DNA of 64,000 nt from Rhodovulum steppense. GTDB taxonomy: Bacteria; Pseudomonadota; Alphaproteobacteria; Rhodobacterales; Rhodobacteraceae. The DNA is taken from assembly GCF_004339675.1 (NCBI RefSeq), contig NZ_SLVM01000010.1, positions 1-64,000 on the forward strand, read 5' to 3'. The translations under genes were made by a program, and so were the position numbers. Below are positions 1 through 9,284 of this stretch, piece after piece; within the stretch, counting starts at the first letter, position 1, and each line of letters begins with the position of its first letter. The notes beneath the pieces were generated by a model. The model was not told the origin of the DNA. It saw only the letters and a program-made list of their open reading frames with translations, and ran no database searches.

Positions 1-56
1 CCGAAGCAGAGGCAAACTTCTACGCCGCTCTGGAAACTGAAGACATGGCCGCGTAA
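1..56 (+). CDS. C-terminal end of an IS3-family transposase (OrfB), cut by the window edge
   Basis: Only the last 17 or so codons are present. The peptide ends in FYAALETEDMAA, which resembles the extreme C-terminus of IS3-group OrfB proteins, where a PxEAEAxFYAAL pattern is common. A terminal inverted repeat follows directly, which fits the end of an insertion sequence. The catalytic DDE core would lie outside the window. The family call rests on this short tail and on the adjoining repeat, so it is moderate. Confidence 0.55.
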   Translation, partial: EAEANFYAALETEDMAA

Positions 57-67
57 CTCACCGAAAT

Positions 68-95
68 CAGCCTCCGGCAAACCCGGTGCGGTTCA
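68..95 (+). repeat. Right terminal inverted repeat of the IS3-family element
   Basis: The stretch ends in CCGGTGCGGTTCA. It lies 12 bases after the transposase stop codon, where an IS3 right end is expected. Its reverse complement matches a degenerate copy at 26934-26961 at 22 of 28 positions. I could not identify a target-site duplication, because the left end is outside the window. Confidence 0.6.
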
Positions 96-449
96 CTAAG
101 TACACCGCCGATGGACCATTAAAGGTGTGGGGGAGCGCGATCTATCCTTGTCCGCAGGGCCGTGACATCGCCCCCGGTCTTCCAAACCGTCCGATACGGC
201 ACCGATCCTGTCGCGTGGAAGAACTGCCCCTCTGCTCGTCTGCGGGGCGCCCTTGCGCCTAGATTTTCAGAACGAACAGTTAGGGCCTTCCCAAGGAAGC
301 CGGTTCTTGATCGGAGAGCCAGAGGTCGCGGGTTTGCGTTTGCTTTGATTGAAACAGTCACGCCTTCTGATCGGGAGCAGCCCCACCTTCCTCGACGCGT
401 TACGAGAGCGCCGCTTGCTCCGCCTCGCGTCGCATGGCAGACCGGTTCC
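96..449. other. Gap between the IS end and the TDT gene; no gene recognised
   Basis: About 350 bases of lower-GC sequence. The TDT reading frame stays open upstream through here, but the translation looks like random basic and proline-rich sequence with no resemblance to the family. It probably holds the promoter of the downstream operon and insertion scars. A TTGAT motif near 345 lacks the matching half of an FNR box. Confidence 0.5.
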
Positions 450-1436
450 ATGCCGCGCCCGATGCCGCCTCTCATCGCTCCTCGTTTGCGCTTCGGCGAA
501 CAGATGCCGCCGACAGTCTTTACACCGGTACTCGGTGCCCTTGGTCTTGGGATTGCTTGGCGCCGGGGGGCAGAGGTATTTCCCGTTCCGACTGCGATGG
601 GCGACATGATCCTTGGCGCGATCACGCTGCTCTATCTGTTTTGCGTGGCGGCCTATGCGCTGAAGTTCATGCGTCGGCCGGGCGTCTTATCCGAGGATCT
701 GCGCGTGCTGCCGGGTCGGGCGGGGCTCTCGGCCATGGTGCTATCGGTCTACCTTGTCGCCGCAGCGCTTGCGCCCTTCGCGCCGGGTGCAGCGCTGGCC
801 GTGCTTGGCACGGGGCTTGCGCTGCATGTCGGCCTGGTCACACTTGTGCTGCGCGCGCTGGTCCGCGGCCCGGCCGAGCAGCGCCGCGTCAGCCCGGTCT
901 GGCATCTCCAGTTCGTCGGCTTCATCGTCGCCGCCTTGCCGGCGCTAGATCTGGGATTCGGAGGGTTTGCAAGTGCACTGCTTTACGCGACCGGCGCGAC
1001 TGCGGTGGCGGTCTGGGGCGCAAGCCTTGTGCAGTTCTGGCGCGAGGACGTGCCCGCGCCATTGCGCCCGCTGCTTGCCATCCATGTCGCGCCGGCTTGC
1101 CTTCTGGGTTCGGTTGCGTTGGCGCTGGACAAGCCCGGCCTTGCCTGGGCATGCCTTCTGATTGCCGCGCTGCTTGCCGGGGTAATGCTGCTGCGGTTGC
1201 CTTGGCTGTTGCGGGCGAGATTCTCGCCGCTATGGGGTGCGTTCTCCTTCCCGCTTGCCGCGCTTGCAGGTCTGACGATTGCGTTGGCGGCGGTGGGGCA
1301 GAGCGAGGCCGTCCGCATGGCCGCCGGGCTGATCCTTGTGGCGGCAACGCTGGCGATCCCGCCGATCCTGGTCGCGATCCTGCGGGCCTGGGCGCGGGGT
1401 GGGCTCGGGGCCAGGACCAATGCCGCGCGCGTCTGA
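450..1436 (+). CDS. TDT-family (TehA/SLAC1-like) membrane channel or transporter
   Basis: A 328-residue, very hydrophobic protein with about ten predicted transmembrane helices, the size and layout of the tellurite-resistance/dicarboxylate transporter (TDT) family. It begins with an RFG..PPTVFTPVLGLLG-like entry and contains a KFMRRPGVLSEDLR loop typical of proteobacterial TehA-like proteins. Family members are anion channels or weak-acid exporters; the substrate cannot be read from sequence. The ATG at 450 was chosen because homology-like sequence begins there, though no strong ribosome site precedes it. The 3' end overlaps the CooA-like gene by 17 bases, implying co-translation. Whether it has any role in CO or nitrogen metabolism is inference from position only. 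Confidence 0.75.
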   Translation: MPRPMPPLIAPRLRFGEQMPPTVFTPVLGALGLGIAWRRGAEVFPVPTAMGDMILGAITLLYLFCVAAYALKFMRRPGVLSEDLRVLPGRAGLSAMVLSVYLVAAALAPFAPGAALAVLGTGLALHVGLVTLVLRALVRGPAEQRRVSPVWHLQFVGFIVAALPALDLGFGGFASALLYATGATAVAVWGASLVQFWREDVPAPLRPLLAIHVAPACLLGSVALALDKPGLAWACLLIAALLAGVMLLRLPWLLRARFSPLWGAFSFPLAALAGLTIALAAVGQSEAVRMAAGLILVAATLAIPPILVAILRAWARGGLGARTNAARV

Positions 1437-2091
1437 CTCCCGTGTCCCGCGCCGTGCGACCCGCAACGCCGCGCAGGACGACGCCCACGCCCCCTGGCTT
1501 GCCGGACTCGACGGCGGCAGTCGACGCAGCTATCCGCCCGGCACCACGATCACATGCCCCGGGGACGGGCAGGACCGGCTGTTCGTCCTCGAGAAGGGCC
1601 TTGCACGCATCTCGCTCAGCGGCACCGGGCGCGATCTGACGTTGGGCTACATGCGGCCCGGCGGGGTCTTTGTCAGTCATACCCGCGCCCGGGTCGAGGC
1701 GATGGAGGCCTGCACCGTGATCGGCTGGCCCGTCGGCGAGATGCTGCGCCTGATCGCCCGCCAGCCCGATTTGGGTGTTGCCGCCTTCCGCGAGGTCGGC
1801 GTTCTGCTGGCAGGGGCGCTGGACCTGATCGAGGACCTCGCCTTTCGCCCGGTCGATGCACGCCTCGCCCGGTTCTTGCTGGCCGAGTCGGCCCGCCAAT
1901 GCAGTGACACGATCCGCCTGGTCGACAGCACCCAATCCTTGGCAATGGTGCTCGGCAGCTCGCGCCAGACCCTGTCTACCCTGCTGAACCGGTTCATCCG
2001 AGAGGGGCTGATCGAACGCATTGGACGCCGCCAGGTGCGGCTGCTGCGCCCCGAACGGCTTGCGGAACTGGCCGAGCTGTCGGCTGTCTGA
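1420..2091 (+). CDS. cooA: CooA-like CO-sensing CRP/FNR-family transcription activator
   Basis: A 223-residue CRP/FNR protein: cNMP-type beta-barrel (about 35-115), dimerisation helix (about 117-140), winged helix (about 150-215). It lacks the FNR cysteine cluster. Compared from memory with Rhodospirillum rubrum CooA, His87 in FVSH aligns with the heme ligand His77 (FCMH). Gly127 aligns with distal-pocket Gly117 at the same 40-residue spacing, and IEDL follows. The recognition segment GSSRQT..ST.LN is the same. Residue 2 is proline, as in CooA, where Pro2 is the second heme ligand. Two differences stand out: Cys75 is replaced by Val85, and the N-terminus is about ten residues longer. It overlaps the TDT gene and lies 96 bases before cowN. 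Rhodobacter capsulatus is known to control cowN with CooA and NifA. Heme binding is inferred. Confidence 0.75.
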   Translation: MPRASDSRVPRRATRNAAQDDAHAPWLAGLDGGSRRSYPPGTTITCPGDGQDRLFVLEKGLARISLSGTGRDLTLGYMRPGGVFVSHTRARVEAMEACTVIGWPVGEMLRLIARQPDLGVAAFREVGVLLAGALDLIEDLAFRPVDARLARFLLAESARQCSDTIRLVDSTQSLAMVLGSSRQTLSTLLNRFIREGLIERIGRRQVRLLRPERLAELAELSAV

Positions 2092-2120
2092 CAGACAGAA
2101 TGCGAATCCCCGGCTACAGT
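2078..2120 (+). promoter_or_regulatory. Predicted CooA operator and -10 box for cowN
   Basis: Positions 2078-2093 read TGTCG-N6-TGACA, the reverse complement of the TGTCA-N6-CGACA form I recall for R. rubrum CooA sites. A TACAGT hexamer at 2115-2120 predicts a start point near 2127. That places the operator centre (2085.5) at -41.5, ideal for class II activation. The same 16 bases also fit the NifA pattern TGT-N10-ACA. A second palindrome, CTGTCTG-A-CAGACAG at 2084-2098, overlaps it. The operator lies inside the 3' end of the regulator gene. Confidence 0.6.
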
Positions 2121-2187
2121 CCTTGGCGTTTGCGATCCGCGAGTTCTGGCGTGCCATGCCGGAGATCGCCATTGGGATGATGCCGAG

Positions 2188-2466
2188 ATGACCGACCAGA
2201 CCCCCGACCGCTATGTCAGCTTCCTCGGGCTCGACTGCACCGGCAAGGCCGACCGCCTGATGGACATGCTTGCCGCCCGTATCGACAGGACCGACTCGCG
2301 CTGGACCGGCTATTTCGAGCGCAAGCTTGCCGAAAAGACGCGCATGGGCGCCGACAACCTGCATTTCGTCGGCAGCCAGGTGAACGCGCTTCTGGCCTTC
2401 TTCGAGGAAACCGGCGACACTGACGCGCTCGATCTCTTGTGGGATCTCGAACAGACCTGCTGCTGA
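2188..2466 (+). CDS. cowN: CowN, sustains nitrogen fixation in the presence of CO
   Basis: A 92-residue soluble protein matching the CowN family. It has the DRYVSFLGLDC opening, a central FERKLAEK..MGADNLHFV stretch, FFEETGDTDALDLLWDLE and the diagnostic C-terminal Cys-Cys. CowN is known to protect nitrogenase-dependent growth against CO, which inhibits the Mo enzyme. It contains no membrane segment or signal peptide and acts in the cytoplasm. It follows the CooA-like gene in the same direction and has its own candidate promoter. Length is normal for the family. Nitrogenase genes themselves are not in this window. Confidence 0.9.
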   Translation: MTDQTPDRYVSFLGLDCTGKADRLMDMLAARIDRTDSRWTGYFERKLAEKTRMGADNLHFVGSQVNALLAFFEETGDTDALDLLWDLEQTCC

Positions 2467-2474
2467 CCCCCCGG

Positions 2475-2585
2475 TTTTCTTCTTGGCCGAAATACCCCCA
2501 CCGGAGGCGCCGCGCGCGGCCACGCCCAACCCCGGACAAGCGGGGCGCCTGCGCCCTGCGCCGGACGGGGGCGGGAGCGCCCCGT
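2475..2585 (+). repeat. Long copy of the Rhodobacterales intergenic repeat
   Basis: Begins with TTTTCTTCTTGGCCGAAATA and runs about 110 bases through a CCCCG-GACAAG-CGGGG stem-loop. A nearly identical copy starts at 58036, differing mainly by an 11-base insertion and scattered substitutions. Shorter copies of the core are at 11190, 15222, 20451 and 26675. It lies 3' of cowN and before guaB, and may act in transcript termination. Confidence 0.75.
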
Positions 2586-2602
2586 CCACGCCCCGCGATT
2601 GA

Positions 2603-4114
<1,512 letters not shown>

Positions 4115-4182
4115 GGCGATCCTAAAACAATTATATCAGGGATTTGCGGGCCGATCTTCATGCTGAACCCGAGATTGCGACC

Positions 4183-5349
4183 ATGACGCCCGCAGCGCGG
4201 ATCGCCGCGGCGATCGGCCTGCTCGATGCCTGGCTGGCCGGCGCGCCGATCGAGCGGCTCCTGACCACCTGGGGACGGCAGAACCGGTATGCCGGCGCAA
4301 AGGACCGCGCGGCGATCCGCGATCTGGTCTTTGACGCGCTGCGCTGCCGCCGGTCCTTTGCCGCGCTCGGGGGCAGCGATACCGGACGCGGCCTGATGCT
4401 GGGGTTGCTGCGCGCGGACGGGATCGCGCCCGGGACGCTTTTCACCGGCGAGGGTCATGCCCCCTCGCCCCTGACCGCGGCGGAACAGGCCGTCTCCCCT
4501 GCCGACCTGCCCCAAGAGATCGCCTGCGACTGCCCCGACGCACTGGCCGCGGTGCTGCGCGACAGCCTCGGGGCCGATTTCCTCCCCGTCATGCAGGCGC
4601 TGCGCCACCGCGCGCCGGTCTTCCTGCGCGCCAATCTCCGCCGCACCACGCGGGACAAGGCCGCCGCGGCGCTGGCCGCCGAGGGGATCGAGACCCGGCC
4701 GCATCCGCTCTCGCCCACCGCGCTGGAGGTGACCGCGAATGCCCGCCGCGTCCAGCAATCGCGTGCCTGGCGCGAGGGGCTGGTCGAGTTGCAGGATGCC
4801 GCCTCGCAGGCAGTGGCCGACCTGATGCCGGTGCCCGAGGGCGGGCGCGTGCTGGATTTCTGCGCCGGGGGTGGGGGCAAGACGCTGGCCCTGGCGGGGC
4901 GGGTTTCGGCGCGGTTCTTCGCCCATGATGCCGCGCCCGAACGGATGAGCGATCTGCCCGCGCGGTCCGGGCGTGCGGGGGTTGAAGTGACGGTGCTGCG
5001 ACCCGACGATCTGGGCGGGGCCGGTCTCTTCGATCTGGTGCTGTGCGATGTCCCCTGCACCGGCAGCGGAGCCTGGCGGCGTAGCCCTGAGGCGAAGTGG
5101 CGGACCGGCCCCGACGACCTCGCGCGGCTTCTGACGGTTCAGGCCGGAATCCTCGACCGCGCGGTGCCGCTGGTCGCACCGGGCGGCGCGCTTGGCTATG
5201 CCACCTGTTCGCTGATCGAAGCCGAAAACCGCGCGCAGGTTGCGTCCTTTCGGATGCGCCATCCATGCTGGGTCCGCATGGCCGACCGCCGCTTGACCCC
5301 ACTTGATGGTGGCGACGGCCTCTATGCGGCAGTGATGTACCGAACTTGA
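4183..5349 (+). CDS. RsmB/NOP-family RNA cytosine-C5 methyltransferase
   Basis: A 388-residue protein with a helical NusB-like N-terminal region and a C-terminal Rossmann methyltransferase domain. The SAM motif is VLDFCAGGGGKT. Motif IV (DVPCTGSG) carries Cys292 and motif VI (YATCS) carries Cys342. In the family the motif VI cysteine is the nucleophile and the motif IV cysteine helps release product. The likely substrate is 16S rRNA, as in RsmB (m5C967). The ATG at 4183 was preferred over an upstream TTG because the family-like sequence starts there. The short AT-rich leader at 4115-4180 (AATTATATC) may hold its promoter. The exact target base is not proved. Confidence 0.85.
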   Translation: MTPAARIAAAIGLLDAWLAGAPIERLLTTWGRQNRYAGAKDRAAIRDLVFDALRCRRSFAALGGSDTGRGLMLGLLRADGIAPGTLFTGEGHAPSPLTAAEQAVSPADLPQEIACDCPDALAAVLRDSLGADFLPVMQALRHRAPVFLRANLRRTTRDKAAAALAAEGIETRPHPLSPTALEVTANARRVQQSRAWREGLVELQDAASQAVADLMPVPEGGRVLDFCAGGGGKTLALAGRVSARFFAHDAAPERMSDLPARSGRAGVEVTVLRPDDLGGAGLFDLVLCDVPCTGSGAWRRSPEAKWRTGPDDLARLLTVQAGILDRAVPLVAPGGALGYATCSLIEAENRAQVASFRMRHPCWVRMADRRLTPLDGGDGLYAAVMYRT

Positions 5350-5376
5350 CGCATTCGTAAACGCGGGCACGTTCCG

Positions 5377-5391
5377 TTAACATGTAGTTAA
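5377..5391 (+). promoter_or_regulatory. Perfect CtrA box upstream of cckA
   Basis: TTAA-CATGTAG-TTAA matches the alphaproteobacterial CtrA consensus TTAA-N7-TTAA exactly. It lies 53 bases before the cckA start codon. In a genome this GC-rich two TTAA words at this spacing are unlikely by chance. CckA feeds phosphate to CtrA through ChpT, so the site suggests feedback on the phosphorelay. Confidence 0.7.
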
Positions 5392-5444
5392 CCGGCACGG
5401 CCCCAGACTGTGGCACTGACCCGAATCCTGTCGGAGCCCGCCTC

Positions 5445-7778
5445 GTGCCGCGCCTCGCCCCCGCCTTTTCCAGCCTCGGCCAGAATGCCGCTGCCTACGC
5501 AGAGCGGGCTTGGGCCATTTTTTTGTGCGGAATTGCGCTAGCGCTGATCGCGCGCTCCGTGCCTATGCCCTGGCTTGCGGTGCTGCTGCTGTCTGCCGCC
5601 GCGACATTGGCGGCTCTGGCGAGCTTCATCAGGATCGCCGACATGTGGGGCCGCAAGCTGCCCGCCGGGCGGCTTCGACGCCTCTGTGCCGGGGCGCCGG
5701 GTGCCTGCGTGCTGACTGATGGCCACGGGCGGGTGCTGATTGCGAATCCTGCGGCGCTCAGGCAGGTGACGGTGGATCGCGGCCAGCCGATCGCCGCAGC
5801 ATTCGCGGCAGTCTTCGCCGATCCCGAGCGCGCGGTTGCAAACCTGATCGCGGCCGCCGCGCGGGGCGAAAGCGCCTTGCATGTCAGCACCGGGGTCGGG
5901 GCCGCACTGCATGTGAGGGTCGAGCGTGCAGCGCCCGGAGTCTTCATGTGGCATCTCGATGGGGACGAAGCCCCCGCATCCGACAATGCATTGCCGATGC
6001 TGCGGCTCGATCCCGACGGCAGGGTGATGTCGCTGAACAAGGCCGCGCGGGAGCTGCTGGGCCATGTCCCGGCGTCGCTGCAAGCCCTGCGCCGTGGACG
6101 GCCGCCCGGCGCCCATCCAGATGGCGAGGAGATCGAGATCGACACCACGGACGGCCCTGTGCGTCGTCGGCTGATGGCGCTGCCGGGGCGGGACGGGCTG
6201 CGCGAACTGTATCTGCTTCCCGCCGGGAGCGGAGCGGGCGTGGAGCAGCCACCCGAAGGTCTGCTCGACGCGCTGCCAGTGGCAATCCTGCAACTCGATA
6301 TCGACGGTACGGTGCGATTGGCGAACGCGCGCGCGCGTGAATTGCTCGTCGGTTCGCCTGGCGAGGCACTCAACCTCTGCGAACGGCTCGAAGGGCTGGG
6401 TCGGCCGGTCAGCGACTGGCTTGCCGAGGCTGCCGAGGGGCGGGCCAGCAACATGGCCGAGGTGCTGCGCGTGGCACGCGACGACCGCGAGCTGTTCGTA
6501 CAGGTGGCGCTGGCGCGGATGTCGGGCAGCGGACTGGTGGCGGTGCTGCATGACGTGACCGAGATGAAGACGCTTGAGGCGCAATTCACCCAGAGCCAGA
6601 AGATGCAGGCAATCGGCCAGCTTGCCGGCGGGATCGCGCATGATTTCAACAACCTGCTGACCGCGATCTCGGGCCATTGCGACCTGTTGATGCTGCGCCA
6701 CGATCCGGGCGATCCCGATTACGCCGATCTCGTGCAGATCCACCAGAACGCCAACCGCGCGGCCAGCCTTGTCGGTCAGTTGCTTGCCTTCTCGCGCAAG
6801 CAGACGCTCAGCCCCGAGGTGCTGGACCTGCGCGACACGATGGGCGAGCTTGCGCATCTGCTCGACCGGCTGGTGGGTGAACGCGTGCGTCTGCGCATCC
6901 GCAATGGCGAGGGCCTGCCGCCGATCCGTGCGGACAAGCGCAAGCTGGAACAGGTGGTGATGAACCTTGTGGTCAACGCCCGCGATGCGATGCCCGGTGG
7001 AGGCGAGATTCGACTGGAGACCGAGGCGGTCGAACTGGCAAGCGATCTGAGGCGAGATCGTGCGGTGGTGCCCGCCGGTCCATATGCTCTGGTTCGAGTG
7101 ATCGACGAGGGCGAGGGTATCCCCCCCGACCGCCTGACCAAGATCTTCGAGCCCTTCTTCACGACGAAACGTCCGGGCGAAGGCACCGGGCTCGGCCTTT
7201 CGACCGTATACGGCATTGTCAAGCAGACAGGCGGATTCATCTTCGTCGACAGCGAACCGGGCCGGGGCTCCACCTTCACGCTTTATCTGCCGACCTATCG
7301 CGGCGAAACGAAGGGGGCGGAGCCTTGTGCCGTCGAGGCCGAGGACAAGGCGCCAGACAGCGGCGTTGTGCTGCTGGTTGAGGACGAGGCCCCGGTGCGC
7401 TCCTTCGCGTCGCGCGCATTGACGATGCACGGGCATACCGTGATCGAGGCCGAGAGTGGCGATGAGGCGCTGGAAATTCTTGCCGATCCGGGGCTCAGGG
7501 TCGATGTCTTCGTGACCGACGTGGTTATGCCGGGACTTGACGGGCCGGGATGGGTTGCTAAGGCGCTGAAGGAGCGACCCGGCACCAGAATCGTGTTCGT
7601 CTCGGGCTACGCCGAAGACAATTTCGGTGAGATTCGCGCACGCATTCCGAACTCGGTCTACCTGCCGAAACCCTTCTCGCTTGCCGATCTGACCGCCACA
7701 GTTCAGCGCCAGTTGCAGGCCCCCTTCATAGGGGCCGCCACGACCGAAGTGCCTCCGGACGGGGGCAACGCCCCATAG
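5445..7778 (+). CDS. cckA: CckA hybrid sensor histidine kinase
   Basis: A 777-residue membrane-bound hybrid kinase at the head of the CckA-ChpT-CtrA phosphorelay, which in Rhodobacterales controls motility, gene transfer agents and cell-cycle functions. Two hydrophobic segments lie near residues 20-65. PAS-like regions cover about 80-380. The HisKA domain has GGIAHDFNN with His399, followed by an HATPase domain (N-box [30 protein letters not shown]). The C-terminal receiver has phospho-acceptor Asp692 in [11 protein letters not shown]. The start is GTG at 5445. A perfect CtrA box precedes it and recA follows in the same direction. The [11 protein letters not shown] signature is characteristic of CckA rather than a generic hybrid kinase. 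Confidence 0.9.
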   Translation: MPRLAPAFSSLGQNAAAYAERAWAIFLCGIALALIARSVPMPWLAVLLLSAAATLAALASFIRIADMWGRKLPAGRLRRLCAGAPGACVLTDGHGRVLIANPAALRQVTVDRGQPIAAAFAAVFADPERAVANLIAAAARGESALHVSTGVGAALHVRVERAAPGVFMWHLDGDEAPASDNALPMLRLDPDGRVMSLNKAARELLGHVPASLQALRRGRPPGAHPDGEEIEIDTTDGPVRRRLMALPGRDGLRELYLLPAGSGAGVEQPPEGLLDALPVAILQLDIDGTVRLANARARELLVGSPGEALNLCERLEGLGRPVSDWLAEAAEGRASNMAEVLRVARDDRELFVQVALARMSGSGLVAVLHDVTEMKTLEAQFTQSQKMQAIGQLAGGIAHDFNNLLTAISGHCDLLMLRHDPGDPDYADLVQIHQNANRAASLVGQLLAFSRKQTLSPEVLDLRDTMGELAHLLDRLVGERVRLRIRNGEGLPPIRADKRKLEQVVMNLVVNARDAMPGGGEIRLETEAVELASDLRRDRAVVPAGPYALVRVIDEGEGIPPDRLTKIFEPFFTTKRPGEGTGLGLSTVYGIVKQTGGFIFVDSEPGRGSTFTLYLPTYRGETKGAEPCAVEAEDKAPDSGVVLLVEDEAPVRSFASRALTMHGHTVIEAESGDEALEILADPGLRVDVFVTDVVMPGLDGPGWVAKALKERPGTRIVFVSGYAEDNFGEIRARIPNSVYLPKPFSLADLTATVQRQLQAPFIGAATTEVPPDGGNAP

Positions 7779-7952
7779 CGGGCATGTGTGCGCCCGACAC
7801 CGCTGCCTTCCGTGGCGCTCCTTCCGCAGCGTTGCAGCATCCCTCCGAAGCGCCATGTGCGCTGGTCGGACATGTTCCTCCGTGCCGATATGACAAAAAA
7901 TTGGCCTGTTGGCAGATTGTTTTGAGGCGTGGCCGTTCATGCCTCGGTCCAG

Positions 7953-7968
7953 TGAACCATTTGTTAAC
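7953..7968 (+). promoter_or_regulatory. CtrA-like box upstream of recA
   Basis: TGAA-CCATTTG-TTAAC differs at one base from TTAA-N7-TTAAC and carries the AACCAT extension seen in many CtrA half-sites. It lies 135 bases before the recA start. Confidence 0.45.
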
Positions 7969-8037
7969 CGTTTCCGCGAATTCTCGACATGCTCGGATTT
8001 GACTTGAAATGTTCTCTATTTGATCCGATGGATATGA

Positions 8038-8052
8038 GAACAAGGGGCGAAC
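8038..8052 (+). promoter_or_regulatory. LexA (SOS) box of recA
   Basis: GAAC-AAGGGGC-GAAC matches the direct-repeat SOS box of alphaproteobacteria (GAAC-N7-GAAC, equal to GTTC-N7-GTTC on the other strand). It lies 50 bases before the recA start codon, where LexA would block transcription. Confidence 0.8.
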
Positions 8053-8102
8053 AAGAGTGATCATTGCCGCCCGCTTTGGGGTGTGGAATAAGGATAGGAC
8101 AC

Positions 8103-9176
8103 ATGGGCACAGCGAACCTTCTCGACATGGTGGACAAGCGGAATTCCGACAAGCAGAAGGCGCTGGACTCGGCGCTGGCGCAGATCGAACGGCAGTTCGG
8201 CAAGGGCTCGATCATGAAGCTCGGCGCCGACAACCCGGTTGCCGAGATCGAGTCGACCTCGACCGGGTCGCTGGGGCTGGATATCGCGCTGGGGATCGGC
8301 GGGCTGCCCAAGGGACGGATCATCGAGATCTACGGCCCCGAAAGCTCGGGCAAGACCACGCTGACGCTGCATTGCGTGGCCGAGGAACAGAAGAAGGGCG
8401 GCATCTGCGCCTTTGTCGATGCCGAACACGCGCTCGACCCGATCTATGCCCGCAAGCTGGGCGTCGATCTGGACGAATTGCTGATTTCGCAGCCTGACAC
8501 CGGCGAACAGGCACTCGAGATCGTCGATACGCTGGTGCGTTCGGGCGCGGTCAGCATGGTGGTGGTCGACTCGGTGGCTGCGCTGACGCCCAAATCCGAG
8601 CTTGAAGGCGATATGGGCGATTCGAATGTCGGCGTGCAGGCCCGGCTGATGAGCCAGGCGATGCGCAAGCTGACGGGCTCGATCAGCCGGTCGAAATGCA
8701 CCGTGATCTTCATCAACCAGATCCGCATGAAAATCGGAGTGATGTTCGGCAGCCCCGAAACCACCACGGGCGGCAATGCGCTGAAATTCTATTCCTCGGT
8801 CCGTCTCGACATCCGCCGGATCGGCGCGATCAAGGACCGCGACGAGGTGGTGGGCAACGCCACCCGCGTCAAGGTGGTCAAGAACAAGGTCGCGCCGCCG
8901 TTCAAGCAGGTCGAGTTCGACATCATGTATGGCGAGGGGATCTCGAAGACCGGCGAGCTGATCGACCTGGGCGTGAAGGCCGGTGTCGTCGACAAGTCGG
9001 GTGCCTGGTATTCCTTCGGCGACGAACGCATCGGCCAGGGCCGCGAGAATGCCAAGCAGTTCCTGAAGGACAACCCGGATGTCTCGATGCAGATCGAGGA
9101 CAAGATCCGGGCCGCGCATGGTCTCGACTTCCACATGGGCGATGACGATGGCGGCGACGACGTGATGGAAGCCTGA
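8103..9176 (+). CDS. recA: RecA recombinase
   Basis: A 357-residue ATP-dependent strand-exchange protein and LexA co-protease. It has the Walker [10 protein letters not shown], Walker [10 protein letters not shown], loop L1/L2 region with EGDMGDS and a [16 protein letters not shown] segment, and an acidic C-terminus (GDDDGGDD). The ATG at 8103 gives the usual N-terminus, whereas a more upstream in-frame start at 8064 would add residues overlapping the leader. Transcription is probably under LexA and perhaps CtrA control. A good terminator follows. Confidence 0.98.
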   Translation: MGTANLLDMVDKRNSDKQKALDSALAQIERQFGKGSIMKLGADNPVAEIESTSTGSLGLDIALGIGGLPKGRIIEIYGPESSGKTTLTLHCVAEEQKKGGICAFVDAEHALDPIYARKLGVDLDELLISQPDTGEQALEIVDTLVRSGAVSMVVVDSVAALTPKSELEGDMGDSNVGVQARLMSQAMRKLTGSISRSKCTVIFINQIRMKIGVMFGSPETTTGGNALKFYSSVRLDIRRIGAIKDRDEVVGNATRVKVVKNKVAPPFKQVEFDIMYGEGISKTGELIDLGVKAGVVDKSGAWYSFGDERIGQGRENAKQFLKDNPDVSMQIEDKIRAAHGLDFHMGDDDGGDDVMEA

Positions 9177-9199
9177 GCCGGTCCGCGACCGATCCTCTG

Positions 9200-9229
9200 G
9201 ACCCGTCGGCGCGTGCCGGCGGGTCTTTT
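9200..9229 (+). terminator. Rho-independent terminator after recA
   Basis: An 11-base stem, GACCCGTCGGC / GCCGGCGGGTC with one T-G wobble, has a GCGT loop and is followed by TTTT. It begins 24 bases after the recA stop. Confidence 0.85.
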
Positions 9230-9284
9230 GCTGGCCGCAAGGCGGTCGCTTGACCGCGGGAGCAGGGCGCAGTAGCCAGCGCCC

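Larger units (their letters stand above)
7779..8102. other. cckA-recA intergenic region with regulatory boxes
   Basis: 324 bases without a gene. The second half is AT-richer than its surroundings and holds a CtrA-like box, TTGACT and TTGAAA promoter-like words around 7999-8009, and a LexA box. I see no terminator hairpin for cckA, so some read-through into recA is possible. Confidence 0.6.

Noticed and set aside
340-360. An FNR box near TTGATTGAAACAG
   Set aside because: Only the left half (TTGAT) fits; the ATCAA half is missing.
162-449. N-terminal extension of the TDT protein by 96 residues
   Set aside because: The extension is hydrophilic and unlike any TDT protein; family-like sequence begins after the ATG at 450.
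2100-2187. A sigma-54 promoter for cowN
   Set aside because: GG and GC words occur (near 2125 and 2155) but never with the required ten-base spacing.
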